A stretch of 64,000 bases of DNA, taken from contig OX377202.1 in the NCBI GenBank assembly GCA_947396885.1, positions 61,964,034 to 62,028,033 of the forward strand, given 5' to 3'. The notes beneath the pieces were generated by a model, which was given only the letters and a program-made list of their open reading frames with translations, had not been told where the DNA came from and did not search any database. Both the position numbers and the translations under genes were made by a program. This stretch comes from Heligmosomoides polygyrus polygyrus (lineage: Eukaryota; Nematoda; Chromadorea; Rhabditida; Heligmosomidae). How positions within the stretch are numbered: position 1 is the stretch's first letter; each line of letters opens with the position of its first letter. Shown in pieces: positions 45,901 through 46,922 of this stretch.

Positions 45901-46922
45901 TAGAGTTAGTAAATGTAAATTTAAATCAGGTAAATGAAGCATGTTGTTCCTAAGCCTATCATATCTGAGTTGCCATCCTCATCATTTAATGCAGGAATTT
46001 GAATGTTTTGCTTTAATCTCGAGTTTTGAAATTTGTAGAACGAAGTTTTTCTCGAATTTTCAAGAACTTTACGTTCTATGTAGTTGTTGTATTTTCGGAG
46101 CAAACGATCGAACTTCTCACTAATAGCTTTAAATTTATTAACGTTTGCCGGAATAGGATTCTTTTGAGATCCATTCCAAGCTTTCTCTTCGAGATCACGA
46201 AGCTTGCGAAGATTTGGTGGAATGTTATCATGTAGTAAGGCTTTTTTCTCAGTAGGAATAAACTGATCCACGCAAAAGCGTACACCTGATAGAGAAAAGA
46301 TAGGGAGTATACTCCTTTCCAAAAACGTCTTTCGAATTGGAGCATTAGATTGAGAACTGAGGGAACAAAGCAGAATGGAGTGACAACACTCTTGGGCTTG
46401 GAACTAATTGAAACTGTTCCTACACATTTTCAACCCAGGAATAGTCGAAAGCAAACTAGCCTTGGTGTCCAGCTGCAATCCTTTATTCTATTGAAAAGAA
46501 GTCGAATGCTGAACAATGGTTCTCTTTCGATGAGCTTTTCTCCACGATTACTGAGAAGTCGCGCTGTCGCTACCAGCCAACTCATCCCCAAGAACGCCAA
46601 AAATGGCTGAGCTTTAGCGGGGTCGTGCTTGGCGGCCATCACTAAACATGAACGATTTCAAGAATTCAAACACTATAGAACTGTCGAAATCAGATGGTCT
46701 AGGAGACTCACCCGCCCAGACGTGCATGAGGATAACTAGCGCTGCCATGACGAACAGTTTCAGATTTCCATTATCTCTGGCTTCACTGAAGGTTCGAGCG
46801 ACGATGCCGCTCTTTGCTTTTTCAGTTGGAGGTGCTGTGCTCTTTAAATCGTCAACTGTCTGTCGGCATTTTAGCTCAAGCTTATACCTGCGATGCGCCA
46901 AGTGATATGTAGATTGTAGCAT
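765..46922 (-). CDS. concentrative nucleoside transporter (SLC28/CNT family), spread over at least 46 kb; 3' end outside the window
   Basis: CNT proteins import nucleosides across the plasma membrane, driven by a sodium or proton gradient. Nine exons in correct minus-strand order encode successive parts of the fold: N-terminus and TM1; TM2; TM3; the KWRTVAWGYFLQF helix; the EFVYG loop; the YYYGIMQW and GTTAVESL segments; RPYLEKQTTSELHAIMASGF; LMSAPGSLACAKILYPE; and KTAVNEFVAY. Junction phases match for exons 1-2, 2-3 (GC donor), 3-4, 4-5, 5-6, 6-7 and 7-8. About 446 residues are visible; the family is usually about 600. An exon (helices after the LYPE segment) between 17740 and 935 and the C-terminal exons are missing. 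The long introns hold LINEs, an LTR element, mariners and palindromes. C. elegans has SLC28 homologues; which one this matches was not determined. Confidence 0.9.
936..1305. other. intron sequence, nothing recognised
   Basis: Upstream (5') of the NEFVAY exon on the minus strand. A short frame ending DRCFQISFPSKDA abuts the exon but is out of phase with it. No transposon signature was seen. Confidence 0.4.
1306..1700. repeat. 168-bp tandem duplication of GGATTTTTGGA / TCGGATATCCGA units
   Basis: GGATTTTTGA-type starts lie at about 1387, 1429, 1555 and 1597. The 42-bp pair is therefore repeated 168 bp further on. Units contain near-palindromes such as TCGGATATCCGA, and open frames on both strands repeat similar peptides. 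The ends carry CTGTATAC near GATCCG on both sides. Confidence 0.65.
1701..1999. other. AT-rich spacer, nothing recognised
   Basis: No open frame with family resemblance, no RNA gene and no terminal repeat was seen between the tandem duplication and the LINE 5' region. Confidence 0.4.
2000..5090 (+). mobile_element. RTE-type LINE (copy A), near full length but inactivated
   Basis: RTE elements are non-LTR retrotransposons encoding an apurinic-type endonuclease and a reverse transcriptase. The endonuclease is recognised by TWNVRTL (about 2213), GDFNAQVG (about 2608) and ANEIDHICI (about 2812). The RT shows a GPGLDEI turn (about 3638), VRQGCVLSPLLFN (about 4174) and the catalytic FADD (about 4300). 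The C-terminal tail (GHILSMPEHRLP) is visible to about 5070. The reading frame switches at least five times and contains stops, so it is a pseudo-element. The 3' end is a short TAAG-type tail near 5071-5090, as in the copy ending near 44885. A GC-rich 5' leader (GATTGAGCGACGGGCC) precedes the first ATG at 2114. It lies antisense in a transporter intron. Confidence 0.9.
5325..5745. repeat. inverted repeat centred near 5535
   Basis: The left arm (GAGCCTAACGTTTCGACTTC, then a stretch ending CACTTGTG-like) recurs in reverse complement on the right (GAAGTCGAAGCGTGAGGCTC). Outer flanks CACGAGG and the GATC/TTATTT region also match. Arms are about 190 bp and diverged. The same unit in single copy occurs at 17280-17355. 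The left arm carries a hammerhead-like motif, and the right arm a decayed one. Confidence 0.7.
5390..5426 (-). other. hammerhead-ribozyme-like motif, copy 1
   Basis: The minus strand reads a GACCT arm, CTGAAGA, a small GAC/GTC stem-loop, GAAAC, then GTT and AGGCTC. The CTGANGA and GAAA blocks are those of the hammerhead core, and GTT is an allowed cleavage triplet. Outer arms pair for three base pairs, then mismatch. An extra unpaired C before stem II, and a stem III of only two base pairs, weaken the case. Confidence 0.3.
6609..6761 (+). CDS. short open frame in the spacer of palindrome A, possibly a gene fragment
   Basis: 50 codons from ATG to TAA, rich in charged residues and predicted helical (EESSREEIKRVERM, then ILKDFEARQLEVD). 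After the stop the same frame continues with DEQLEEVKNKRKIG, which looks like interrupted coiled coil. No family was recognised. The position between the inverted arms suggests captured sequence rather than a working gene. It could equally be chance. Confidence 0.2.
   Translation: MSADGRVVIHLLMLKCGTYLDEESSREEIKRVERMASILKDFEARQLEVD
7110..7200 (-). repeat. tRNA-derived SINE-like unit in the right arm of palindrome A
   Basis: The minus strand reads GGAGCGCAGCTGGGTAGAG (A-box-like) at about 7160-7190, and GGGGTTTCGTTCC (B-box-like) at about 7115-7130. Spacing is right for a tRNA, but the acceptor stem does not close. The left arm near 6150-6230 has the inverted, more decayed copy. Confidence 0.5.
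7379..7842. other. intron sequence, nothing recognised
   Basis: Lies between palindrome A and the mariner. Contains scattered stop codons in all frames and no terminal repeat. Confidence 0.4.
7843..8264 (+). mobile_element. internally deleted mariner-type transposon, 422 bp
   Basis: Terminal inverted repeats TTAGGTTGTAA and TTACAACCTAA lie at the ends, flanked by TA on both sides (7841-7842 and 8265-8266), the target duplication of mariner elements. The interior keeps only the 3' end of a transposase: a decayed DN-AR-H segment (about 7880), LPHPPYSPGLAPTNF (about 7960) and KLESRWQGCADSNGAYF (about 8130-8190). Stop codons interrupt it. The catalytic first half is gone. Confidence 0.88.
8296..8751 (+). 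pseudogene. gag nucleocapsid knuckle plus start of the protease (gypsy-type)
   Basis: Residues 13-26 form a CX2CX4HX4C zinc knuckle (CYNCVRYGHICRDC), which binds RNA in Gag. The aspartic-protease active site LDTGS lies at about residues 106-110 (base 8611 onward). Upstream Gag is missing. The frame is lost near 8745, where the protease coding passes into the frame of 8748. Confidence 0.85.
8748..9608 (+). pseudogene. protease-RT linker and RT N-terminus (gypsy-type)
   Basis: One frame from 8748 runs to an in-frame TAG at 9177, then on to 9608. The last part has typical RT fingers sequence: KELLQDLMKRNVIEKSNSSW, then AFPIVLVEKKD and LCVDY. The frame is lost near 9580, immediately before the next RT segment. 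The region 8750-9180 has no recognised domain. Confidence 0.75.
9575..10465 (+). pseudogene. reverse transcriptase and start of RNase H (gypsy-type)
   Basis: Residues about 36-50 read FSNLDFCSGYWQIPL, containing the first catalytic aspartate. The catalytic YIDD box is at residues 100-103 (bases 9872-9883). FLGHRI and LRTFLGMASFYRKF mark the thumb and connection. RNase H begins with VIFTEACTEGLGAVL, where the usual catalytic aspartate appears as glutamate. The frame is lost near 10440. Confidence 0.93.
10466..10950 (+). pseudogene. C-terminal RNase H and linker (gypsy-type)
   Basis: Continues RNase H after a frame shift: FAVRRFHMFVYG, RTDHQPLTALF and ANAVADALSRG are the classic end motifs. 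The ATG at 10495 is internal. The integrase zinc finger follows after a further stop and shift, with its two histidines partly destroyed near 10975-11020. Confidence 0.88.
11026..11538 (+). pseudogene. integrase catalytic core (gypsy-type)
   Basis: The last two cysteines of the HHCC finger are seen (EQCQKC, residues 22-27). The D,D35E triad is complete: D55 in GVDIL, D115 in SDRGGEF, E151 in ITERLNG, with 35 residues between the last two. Start at 11026 is internal to the finger. A frame break follows near 11535. Confidence 0.9.
11617..12837 (+). pseudogene. integrase C-terminus with GPY/F motif plus an unassigned downstream module
   Basis: Residues 1-135 complete integrase: VREHNERTRLGLKAAHNKHR, KVGDRVYVLSP, then CEWAGPFRVLDVS (residues 96-108), the GPY/F motif. 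After a basic stretch (NRGRRGRKPAVRACK, about 148-162) comes a module of about 240 residues without stops, from CSYFSAAIL to the stop at 12837. It has no signal peptide, no clear membrane anchor and no cysteine pattern, so it does not look like an envelope protein. After a one-base frame change it seems to continue to about 13018 (KLWKALDDKLLACAEVKKM). Function unknown. Confidence 0.7.
13022..13347. repeat. GC-rich Tourist-like element, about 326 bp
   Basis: Ends GGCCTATGTTATACTTC and, in reverse complement, CGCCCTTGTTATACTCCC frame a very GC-rich interior built of CCGCGG-containing palindromes (CATCCGCGGA, TCCGCGGA). The ends match the family at 30266-30589, where a TTA target duplication is clean; here the duplication is imperfect. 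It sits just past the gypsy coding sequence. Long open frames on both strands here are GC artefacts. Confidence 0.6.
13348..14039. other. AT-rich intron sequence
   Basis: Begins with an imperfect palindrome (TACCAGCAG GAG CTGCTGGTA, 13352-13372). The rest is AT-rich with poly-T and poly-A runs; no coding family was recognised on either strand. Confidence 0.4.
14117..14179. repeat. hairpin with 23-25 bp arms
   Basis: GTGAAAATACCGCCAAACC near 14117-14141 pairs with GGTTTGGCGGTGTTTTCAC at 14161-14179; the inner CCTGAT/ATCAGG also pairs. The loop is about 15 bases. A weak tRNA-like stretch (AGGGGTAGAGCTTC, GCGAGGTTCATCAACC) precedes it at 14040-14100. A run of about 16 G follows near 14190. Confidence 0.6.
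14210..14984. other. intron sequence, nothing recognised
   Basis: Short open frames only. The missing transporter exon was looked for on the minus strand here and not found. Confidence 0.35.
14985..15560. repeat. four tandem units of about 163 bp
   Basis: The block ACCGATCGGGGTGTGTGTTGC plus a GATTATGATGGC-type continuation recurs at about 14995, 15160, 15325 and 15460 (spacing 163, 164 and 135). Units also contain ATATCGAT or TCAATATCAACC stretches. Single diverged units occur at 22750-22870 and 36840-36910. Confidence 0.7.
15655..15830 (+). repeat. diverged direct repeat, copy 1
   Basis: AGGTCAGGTGAGGCATTT, then GGGCACAA, GTCACTAAACCTGT and TCTATGAGACTTACTAAA recur at 16920-17085 as AGGGTCAGGTGAGCCATTT, GGGCACAA, GTCACAAAACCTGT and TCTATGAGACCTACTAAA. 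No coding content. The two copies lie 1.26 kb apart. Confidence 0.65.
16266..16377 (+). repeat. left arm of a 112-bp inverted repeat
   Basis: GGATATGTGTGTGTGTTTTT, then ACAATTGTTTATGTTACACC, up to AAATCGCGAAATTC is repeated in reverse complement at 17480-17591 with very few differences. The arms enclose 1.1 kb that includes a minisatellite, a direct repeat and a perfect hairpin. Confidence 0.8.
16655..16795 (+). repeat. minisatellite of GTGTCCAATTTGACGTGAAAA-like units
   Basis: About six imperfect units of 20-24 bp (GTGTCCAATTNG, then NTTTGAAAA or GACGTGAA) run head to tail. The same units in the opposite orientation occur at 61790-61860 inside the rab-3 region, and single units near 15900 and 58350. 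Confidence 0.65.
16920..17085 (+). repeat. diverged direct repeat, copy 2
   Basis: Partner of 15655-15830; see that entry for the shared blocks. The copy stops shortly before an open frame on the minus strand that has no family resemblance. Confidence 0.6.
17319..17355 (-). other. hammerhead-ribozyme-like motif, copy 2 (best)
   Basis: On the minus strand: GGCCT, CTGAAGA, a GAC/GTC stem-loop, GAAAC, GTC, AGGCC. The outer arms GGCCT and AGGCC pair perfectly for five base pairs, as stem I should. CTGANGA and GAAA match the hammerhead core, and GTC is the favoured cleavage triplet. Stem III would be only AC/GT, as in the minimal hammerheads known from Penelope-like elements. One extra C separates A9 from stem II. 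Confidence 0.4.
17355..17456. repeat. perfect 44-bp hairpin with a 14-base loop
   Basis: 17355-17398 (starting CAATTGGATCCACC) is an exact reverse complement of 17413-17456, 44 of 44 positions. The loop is TCGTCCCTACTGGC. The 20 bases covering the loop and start of the right arm (17399-17418) recur exactly at 17462-17481. The hairpin abuts the hammerhead-like motif on one side and the right arm of the 112-bp inverted repeat on the other. Confidence 0.95.
17480..17591 (-). repeat. right arm of the 112-bp inverted repeat
   Basis: Reverse complement of 16266-16377, ending in a short (CA)n run. It stops about 150 bp before a transporter exon. Confidence 0.8.
17740..17871 (-). CDS. transporter exon with the LMSAPGSLACAK signature
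   Basis: 43 codons plus split codons at both ends. It reads LLSSTLMSAPGSLACAKILY, then PEVEESQ; the S-x-MSAP-x-SLA-x-(S/A)K-x2-(Y/W)PE stretch is a hallmark of CNT proteins. Acceptor TTCTTCAG|T, donor CCAAG|GTAAG. The incoming phase fits the exon ending at 22385. Confidence 0.93.
17872..18893. other. intron sequence; one 72-codon open frame of unknown origin
   Basis: A plus-strand frame at 18486-18704 (FDTKVDHFDRLARLKANLVG, then ending RKSHIDYLG) has the flavour of a retroelement Gag, but no motif confirms it. The remainder has no recognisable features. Confidence 0.25.
18894..18970 (-). repeat. tRNA-derived SINE-like unit
   Basis: The minus strand reads CTGTGGTGTAATGGCAAAG (A-box region) and ACGGGTTCGAGTTC (B box), with CGGTCAGTAGAAGG between. 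The same arrangement occurs at 34908-34988. The acceptor stem is not complementary, so it is not a functional tRNA. Confidence 0.55.
19430..20290. repeat. spacerless palindrome D with three internal repeats per arm
   Basis: The two halves are reverse complements about position 19861. The unit CTAGGGGGTTATTTGGGGTG plus GATCACGAAT occurs at 19511, 19635 and 19769, and inverted at 19951, 20086 and 20211, mirrored to within one base. Outer ends GGCACTAGTTAAAA and TTTTAACTAGTGCC also pair. No open frame of interest. Related units occur at 38860-39215. Confidence 0.92.
20299..21655 (+). mobile_element. CR1-type LINE with ORF1 and RT fragments fused by deletion
   Basis: 20640-21010 encodes an ORF1-like segment: SIVIEWLPEPDSDLSPSAK, then IFDVINLECRPLELYRM and VVLPSKS, similar to the RNA-binding ORF1 domain of CR1 elements. 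The endonuclease is missing. From about 21070 the RT follows: VPKIWIESIITAIPK, FTEGGSTTTQL, VIYIDLSKAFDKVSHQMLL (about 21340) and IPQGGVLSPVLFL (about 21530). The catalytic (F/Y)ADD box is not reached; the copy is cut after about 21650. Several frame changes make it inactive. Confidence 0.82.
21656..22384. other. intron sequence with one arm of a repeat seen at 41401
   Basis: AAGGCCGCTTTGGAGTTCC at 22186-22204 is nearly the left arm of the hairpin at 41401-41430. Other frames show no recognisable family. Confidence 0.4.
22385..22521 (-). CDS. transporter exon with RPYLEKQTTSELHAIMASGF
   Basis: 45 codons plus two bases. It contains LIRPYLEK, SELHAIMASGFSCIAGSL and AAYVSFG, the conserved core around the substrate site of CNT proteins. 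Acceptor GATTCAG|GCC, donor CCGAA|GTAAGT. The outgoing phase matches the next exon (one base T at 17871). Confidence 0.95.
22618..22692. repeat. minisatellite, GCGTTGAAGCC-type units
   Basis: Five imperfect units of 11-20 bp sharing CGTTGAAGCC run head to tail. The long minus-strand frame reading GFNAVGFNATAAGFNA here is a product of this repeat and not part of the exon next to it. Confidence 0.8.
22740..22880 (+). repeat. single unit of the 163-bp repeat family
   Basis: TCAGACCTAACCGATTCGGG, GTGTGTTGCGTAATTACGAT and GGCCGACGGAAGGC match the tandem units at 14985-15560. An ATATCGATATTATCGAT stretch precedes it. Confidence 0.6.
23246..23407 (-). CDS. transporter exon with YYGIMQW and GTTAVESL
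   Basis: 54 codons, phase 0 at both ends. It reads QVIVFFGSVVSLLYYYGIMQ, then LMELTLGTTAVESLNACGCV and FFGQ. FF-S-x2-S-x-LYYLG-x-MQW and GT-x3-ESL-x-A-x2-(I/V)F-x-GQ are standard CNT motifs. Acceptor ATTATAG|GCC, donor GGCCAG|GTAGG. Confidence 0.95.
23480..25335 (-). mobile_element. RTE-type LINE (copy B), 5' half
   Basis: Read right to left: MTICTYNARTLASEA (about 25300), DVIGLTETRR, the CGSVPALTVFVAYAP stretch, VDDFNAKIGPR (about 24870) and YTGSDHRLLR (about 24610) form the endonuclease. The linker (EEYDRFVHYLHDSAK, ETLELIRQRGAAR) leads to the RT start at about 23900 and to IYKL-like sequence. The copy ends near 23480 inside the RT, before FADD. Multiple frame changes. A GC-rich leader may extend it to about 25560. 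It has the same sense as the transporter gene. Confidence 0.87.
25560..26950. other. intron sequence, increasingly AT-rich
   Basis: A CTCTAATAAACCTG signal-like stretch near 25840 resembles a polyadenylation region, but no gene leads into it. From 26300 on the sequence is strongly AT-rich with stops in all frames; it may be further debris of the Penelope-like element that follows. Confidence 0.35.
26955..27345 (-). mobile_element. Penelope-like element fragment: GIY-YIG endonuclease domain
   Basis: The minus strand encodes YIGITTRKLKYGIREHLSRI, then KCISTHFESC and LQKELFWVN. This fits a GIY-YIG nuclease: YIG strand, TxRxLKxRIxEHL helix and a late LLQREAxWI-like helix. Just upstream, NGNCNISSVVYCITCIE resembles the Cys-rich linker before GIY-YIG in Penelope-like elements. 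The usual catalytic arginine position reads glycine. A stop and a frame change precede the YIG strand. No RT was found. Confidence 0.6.
28156..28623 (+). CDS. 156-codon open frame of unknown nature inside the Tourist-like interval
   Basis: It starts with a hydrophobic stretch (LFVLCVSLVVVNMLFFVSIP), then becomes Arg-rich over a CG-rich palindromic zone. The DNA has splice-like signals (TTTCAGGTC at 28082 and 28275, GTGAG and GTGAAA behind them), which could equally be chance. No family was recognised. Probably not a real gene. Confidence 0.12.
   Translation: MMISHIYFHLFVLCVSLVVVNMLFFVSIPLLCFTFVVRFQVAAPLDPWRRAGLRPRGEMSAIALAMRRRGVLYLRVAGEKHTPVRRAAIVTAGRALVVPYSMYFREFISTVPWFVTIPQQFQHTFCDAGWSCDVSVVLLVGFSSWLDSFWVFSTA
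29360..29432 (+). repeat. tRNA-derived SINE-like unit
   Basis: GCGGGTTCGAGTCCCGC at 29404-29420 is a perfect T-arm-like stem and loop. The A-box side (TTGTAAGGCGAACATCGC) is decayed. Shares TTCGAGTCCCGCCT with the unit at 34908. Confidence 0.5.
30266..30589. mobile_element. Tourist-like element with TTA target duplication, 324 bp
   Basis: Both ends begin GGCC in inverted orientation: GGCCCCGTGCATACTTC, and GGCCGGGGCATATTTCC in reverse complement. TTA lies directly outside on both sides (30263-30265 and 30590-30592), as expected for PIF/Harbinger-type transposons. The interior is CG-rich with ATCGCGGCGATGG motifs at both ends. It is non-autonomous and has no protein. Confidence 0.75.
30611..32058. 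mobile_element. possible larger Tourist-like element, 1.45 kb
   Basis: The left end GGCCTATGTTATACTTCGGC and the reverse-complemented right end GGCACATGTTATACTTTGGC agree at 17 of 20 positions. Flanks are CAA and TAA. The right 190 bp are CG-rich (GACGTCGCCGACG units), as in the other family members. The interior 30690-31860 shows no transposase. The pairing of these two ends is inference. Confidence 0.4.
31870..32045. repeat. CG-rich GACGTCGCC microrepeat
   Basis: GTCGCCGACG, GTCGGCGACG and GTGACGTC are repeated in both orientations over about 170 bp. The arginine-rich open frame across it is an artefact of composition. Confidence 0.7.
32345..32795 (+). mobile_element. mariner transposase fragment, N-terminal half
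   Basis: Residues 12-67 of the first frame read RLLMLYEFKNQTSARVAVDN, then TAKVWLQKLKNGDFRLEDQS, which is the helix-turn-helix DNA-binding domain of mariner transposases. After a stop the chain continues with RPVAVNEEHLLALVQENPG and a decayed LRHIPKWIN at about 32760-32790. The catalytic DD34D part is absent, and no terminal repeats were found. Confidence 0.8.
32796..33168. other. intron sequence, nothing recognised
   Basis: An 80-codon plus-strand frame is present without family resemblance. Ends at the donor of the EFVYG exon. Confidence 0.4.
33169..33242 (-). CDS. transporter exon with EFVYG
   Basis: 24 codons plus two bases: TEFVYG, then a proline-rich PPPICN and MEPVFVFS. In CNT proteins this joins the xxFVFG loop to the helix ending VLPxxxFF, completed by the exon at 23407. 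Acceptor CATTTTAG|GA, donor TTTTCC|GTAAGT. The upstream intron is only 62 bp, typical of nematodes. Confidence 0.85.
33305..33443 (-). CDS. transporter exon with KWRTVAWGYFLQF
   Basis: 46 codons plus one base. KWRTVAWGYFLQFCFGMLCL, then RWKWG and NFLQLTNLG match the WR-x-V-x-WG-x2-LQF-x2-(G/A)-x-L-x-(L/I)R block of CNT proteins. Acceptor TTCTTAAG|ATC, donor CTCG|GTCAGC, which is a weak 5' site. Phase 0 in, phase 1 out, agreeing with both neighbours. Confidence 0.92.
33444..34907. other. intron sequence, nothing recognised
   Basis: Plus and minus open frames of 60-140 codons exist around 33550-33970 and 34500-34800 but show no domain. Sequence becomes AT-rich with poly-A/T runs after 34000. 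Confidence 0.35.
34908..34988 (+). repeat. tRNA-derived SINE-like unit
   Basis: TTGTGTAATGGTGTAAGG (A-box region), CCGGTCAGCAGGAGG and GCAGGTTCGAGTCCCGCC (B box) appear in tRNA spacing. The acceptor-stem ends do not pair. Sister of 18894-18970 (other strand). Confidence 0.55.
35010..36195 (-). mobile_element. RTE-type LINE (copy C), 3' half
   Basis: Read right to left it starts in the RT (a decayed fingers stretch, then VPLCLTFIDLKKAFNYVEAE at about 36000) and runs to the C-terminal region near 35030 (RPTRWSDFF-like, DALHIP-like). It overlaps the RT region that copy B (23480-25335) also contains, so B and C are two separate insertions rather than one split element. Several frame changes; no TAAG tail could be defined. 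Confidence 0.8.
36196..37829. other. intron sequence with one 163-bp repeat unit
   Basis: 36840-36910 (CCCAGATTTAACCAATCGGG, GTGGGTGTCACGCGAGCATG) is a diverged unit of the family at 14985-15560. Otherwise AT-rich, with open frames around 37123-37662 that match nothing recognised. Confidence 0.4.
37830..37971 (-). CDS. transporter exon with FLAQDTSSERSRLFGLVG
   Basis: 47 codons plus one leading base. VFVSVFVVLLVAFLAQDTSS, then ERSRLFGLVGMVFFVLLMTA forms two membrane helices joined by a D-T-x2-ER-x-RL loop, as in CNT proteins after their second helix. Acceptor ATTTTTAG|G, donor ATCCAAG|GTAGT. Confidence 0.93.
38375..38625 (+). repeat. short tandem duplication, about 193 bp apart
   Basis: AGTGCGCCGTGAACAATGCA with the following CAGAGT and TATCAATC recurs as AGTGCGCCGTGTACAATGCT with CAGAAT and TATCAATC 193 bp downstream. 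No coding family recognised. Confidence 0.55.
38860..39215. repeat. inverted pair of palindrome-D family units
   Basis: GATTCGTGATCAGCACCCAA plus ATAACCCC at 38880 and GTTATTTGG plus GATCACGAG near 39175 are inverted relatives of the units at 19430-20290. Between them lies another GATCACGAATCTGCATCCG stretch. More diverged than palindrome D. Confidence 0.6.
39383..40270 (-). mobile_element. Tc1-type transposon fragment
   Basis: The minus strand encodes SNLDDPDGYRHYWRD (about 40160), FLRGITHQRHVLRQDSAAVH (about 39950) and VTNWPACSPDSNGMEN (about 39800), the catalytic region of Tc1 transposases (second D in QD-x-A-x-H, and N-PACSPD-x-N). One terminal-repeat-like end, CAGTGCGTTTCAAAAGTATG, is at 39383; a partial repeat of it (GTTTCAAAAGTATGTATCC) sits at 39569. 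The other end is lost. Frame changes make it inactive. Part of the coding region is inverted on itself (40061-40270). Confidence 0.8.
40061..40270. repeat. inverted duplication within the Tc1 copy
   Basis: CGCCTCCAAGGTTGCAACGA, then CGGGGCTTCTCGC and TACTGGAGAGACC: the stretch at 40071-40155 recurs in reverse complement at 40180-40265, around a centre of about 30 bp (TTTTTTCCGTTGGATAGATG). Arms are about 85 bp and over 85 percent identical by eye. Confidence 0.8.
40456..41359 (-). mobile_element. mariner-type transposon, 904 bp, internally deleted
   Basis: Ends TTAGGGGTGCCAAAAGTAAT and (reverse complement) TTAGGGG plus extra G, then CAAAAGTAATGAGAC. TA lies outside on both sides (40454-40455 and 41360-41361). 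The minus-strand transposase remnant reads KHLWSFWVCAHGSVYRKLFP, NSEAMVNEIEEMGRR and VLLFNNAAPYREQV, then PHPSYS: the second catalytic aspartate appears as N. The DNA-binding half is missing. A poly-C run of about 14 sits in the right terminal repeat. Confidence 0.9.
41401..41430. repeat. perfect 13-bp hairpin
   Basis: AGGCCGCTTTGGA, loop ACTC, TCCAAAGCGGCCT. One arm recurs near 22188. No U-run follows, and a bacterial-type terminator is not expected in this genome. Confidence 0.7.
41830..44890 (+). mobile_element. RTE-type LINE (copy D), near full length but inactivated
   Basis: A leader with CGCGGTGAGGGGTGAAC precedes the first ATG near 41983. Endonuclease: CTYNCRTRAS (about 42160), VVVGDFNATDD (about 42560), EIDHVLTNRR (about 42760) and FDTGSDHRLVRAKL (about 42830). 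RT: RIPDSWKESKTVLIF (about 43580), NDYRPISLLS, FVNYRKAFDSLEINAIL (about 43860) and LRFADDIVPIS (about 44135, catalytic FADD). The C-terminus continues with YIYLGRELNMDNNL. At least four frame changes. The 3' end is AAGTAAGTAAGTAAAG near 44870-44890. Antisense within a transporter intron. Confidence 0.9.
44891..45920. other. intron sequence with a 142-codon open frame of unknown kind
   Basis: The plus-strand frame 45291-45719 (LVLQLPYQLCEAMDRCCG, later AIFVSFTANLANLL) has no recognised domain. On the minus strand ETPVGVYTPVFEGKSKAPLR with a GTAAGC donor-like end (45400-45480) could be an exon-like remnant. A poly-C run lies near 44900. Confidence 0.25.
45925..46320 (-). mobile_element. CR1-type LINE fragment (endonuclease-RT linker)
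   Basis: ISEKFDRLLRKYNNYIERKV, then LENSRKTSFYKFQNSRLKQN and IPALNDEDGN: the (S/T)FYKF-x2-x-RL-x5-IP-x-L-x-D-x-DG pattern is the region between endonuclease and RT in CR1-type LINEs. No RT or endonuclease core remains. It keeps an open frame of 133 codons. Confidence 0.6.
46461..46641 (-). CDS. transporter exon 2 (second membrane helix), GC-type donor inferred
   Basis: 59 codons plus split codons. KAQPFLAFLGMSWLVATARL, then LSNRGEKLIEREP corresponds to the second helix and following basic loop of CNT proteins. Acceptor CATGTTTAG|TG fits exon 1 after a 70-bp intron. No GT donor of the required phase exists. CCAAG|GCTAGT gives exactly the phase needed for the exon at 37971, so a GC-AG intron is proposed. 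Confidence 0.78.
46712..46922 (-). CDS. transporter exon 1 (N-terminus and first membrane helix)
   Basis: 70 codons plus one base, from an ATG preceded by an in-frame stop two codons upstream. The hydrophilic N-terminus ends in LKLFVMAALVILMHVWA, the start of the first helix. Donor GCGG|GTGAGT. Assigned by strand, phase and topology, since N-termini of this family are poorly conserved. GCTAGCAG just before the ATG could be a splice or trans-splice acceptor. Confidence 0.65.
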
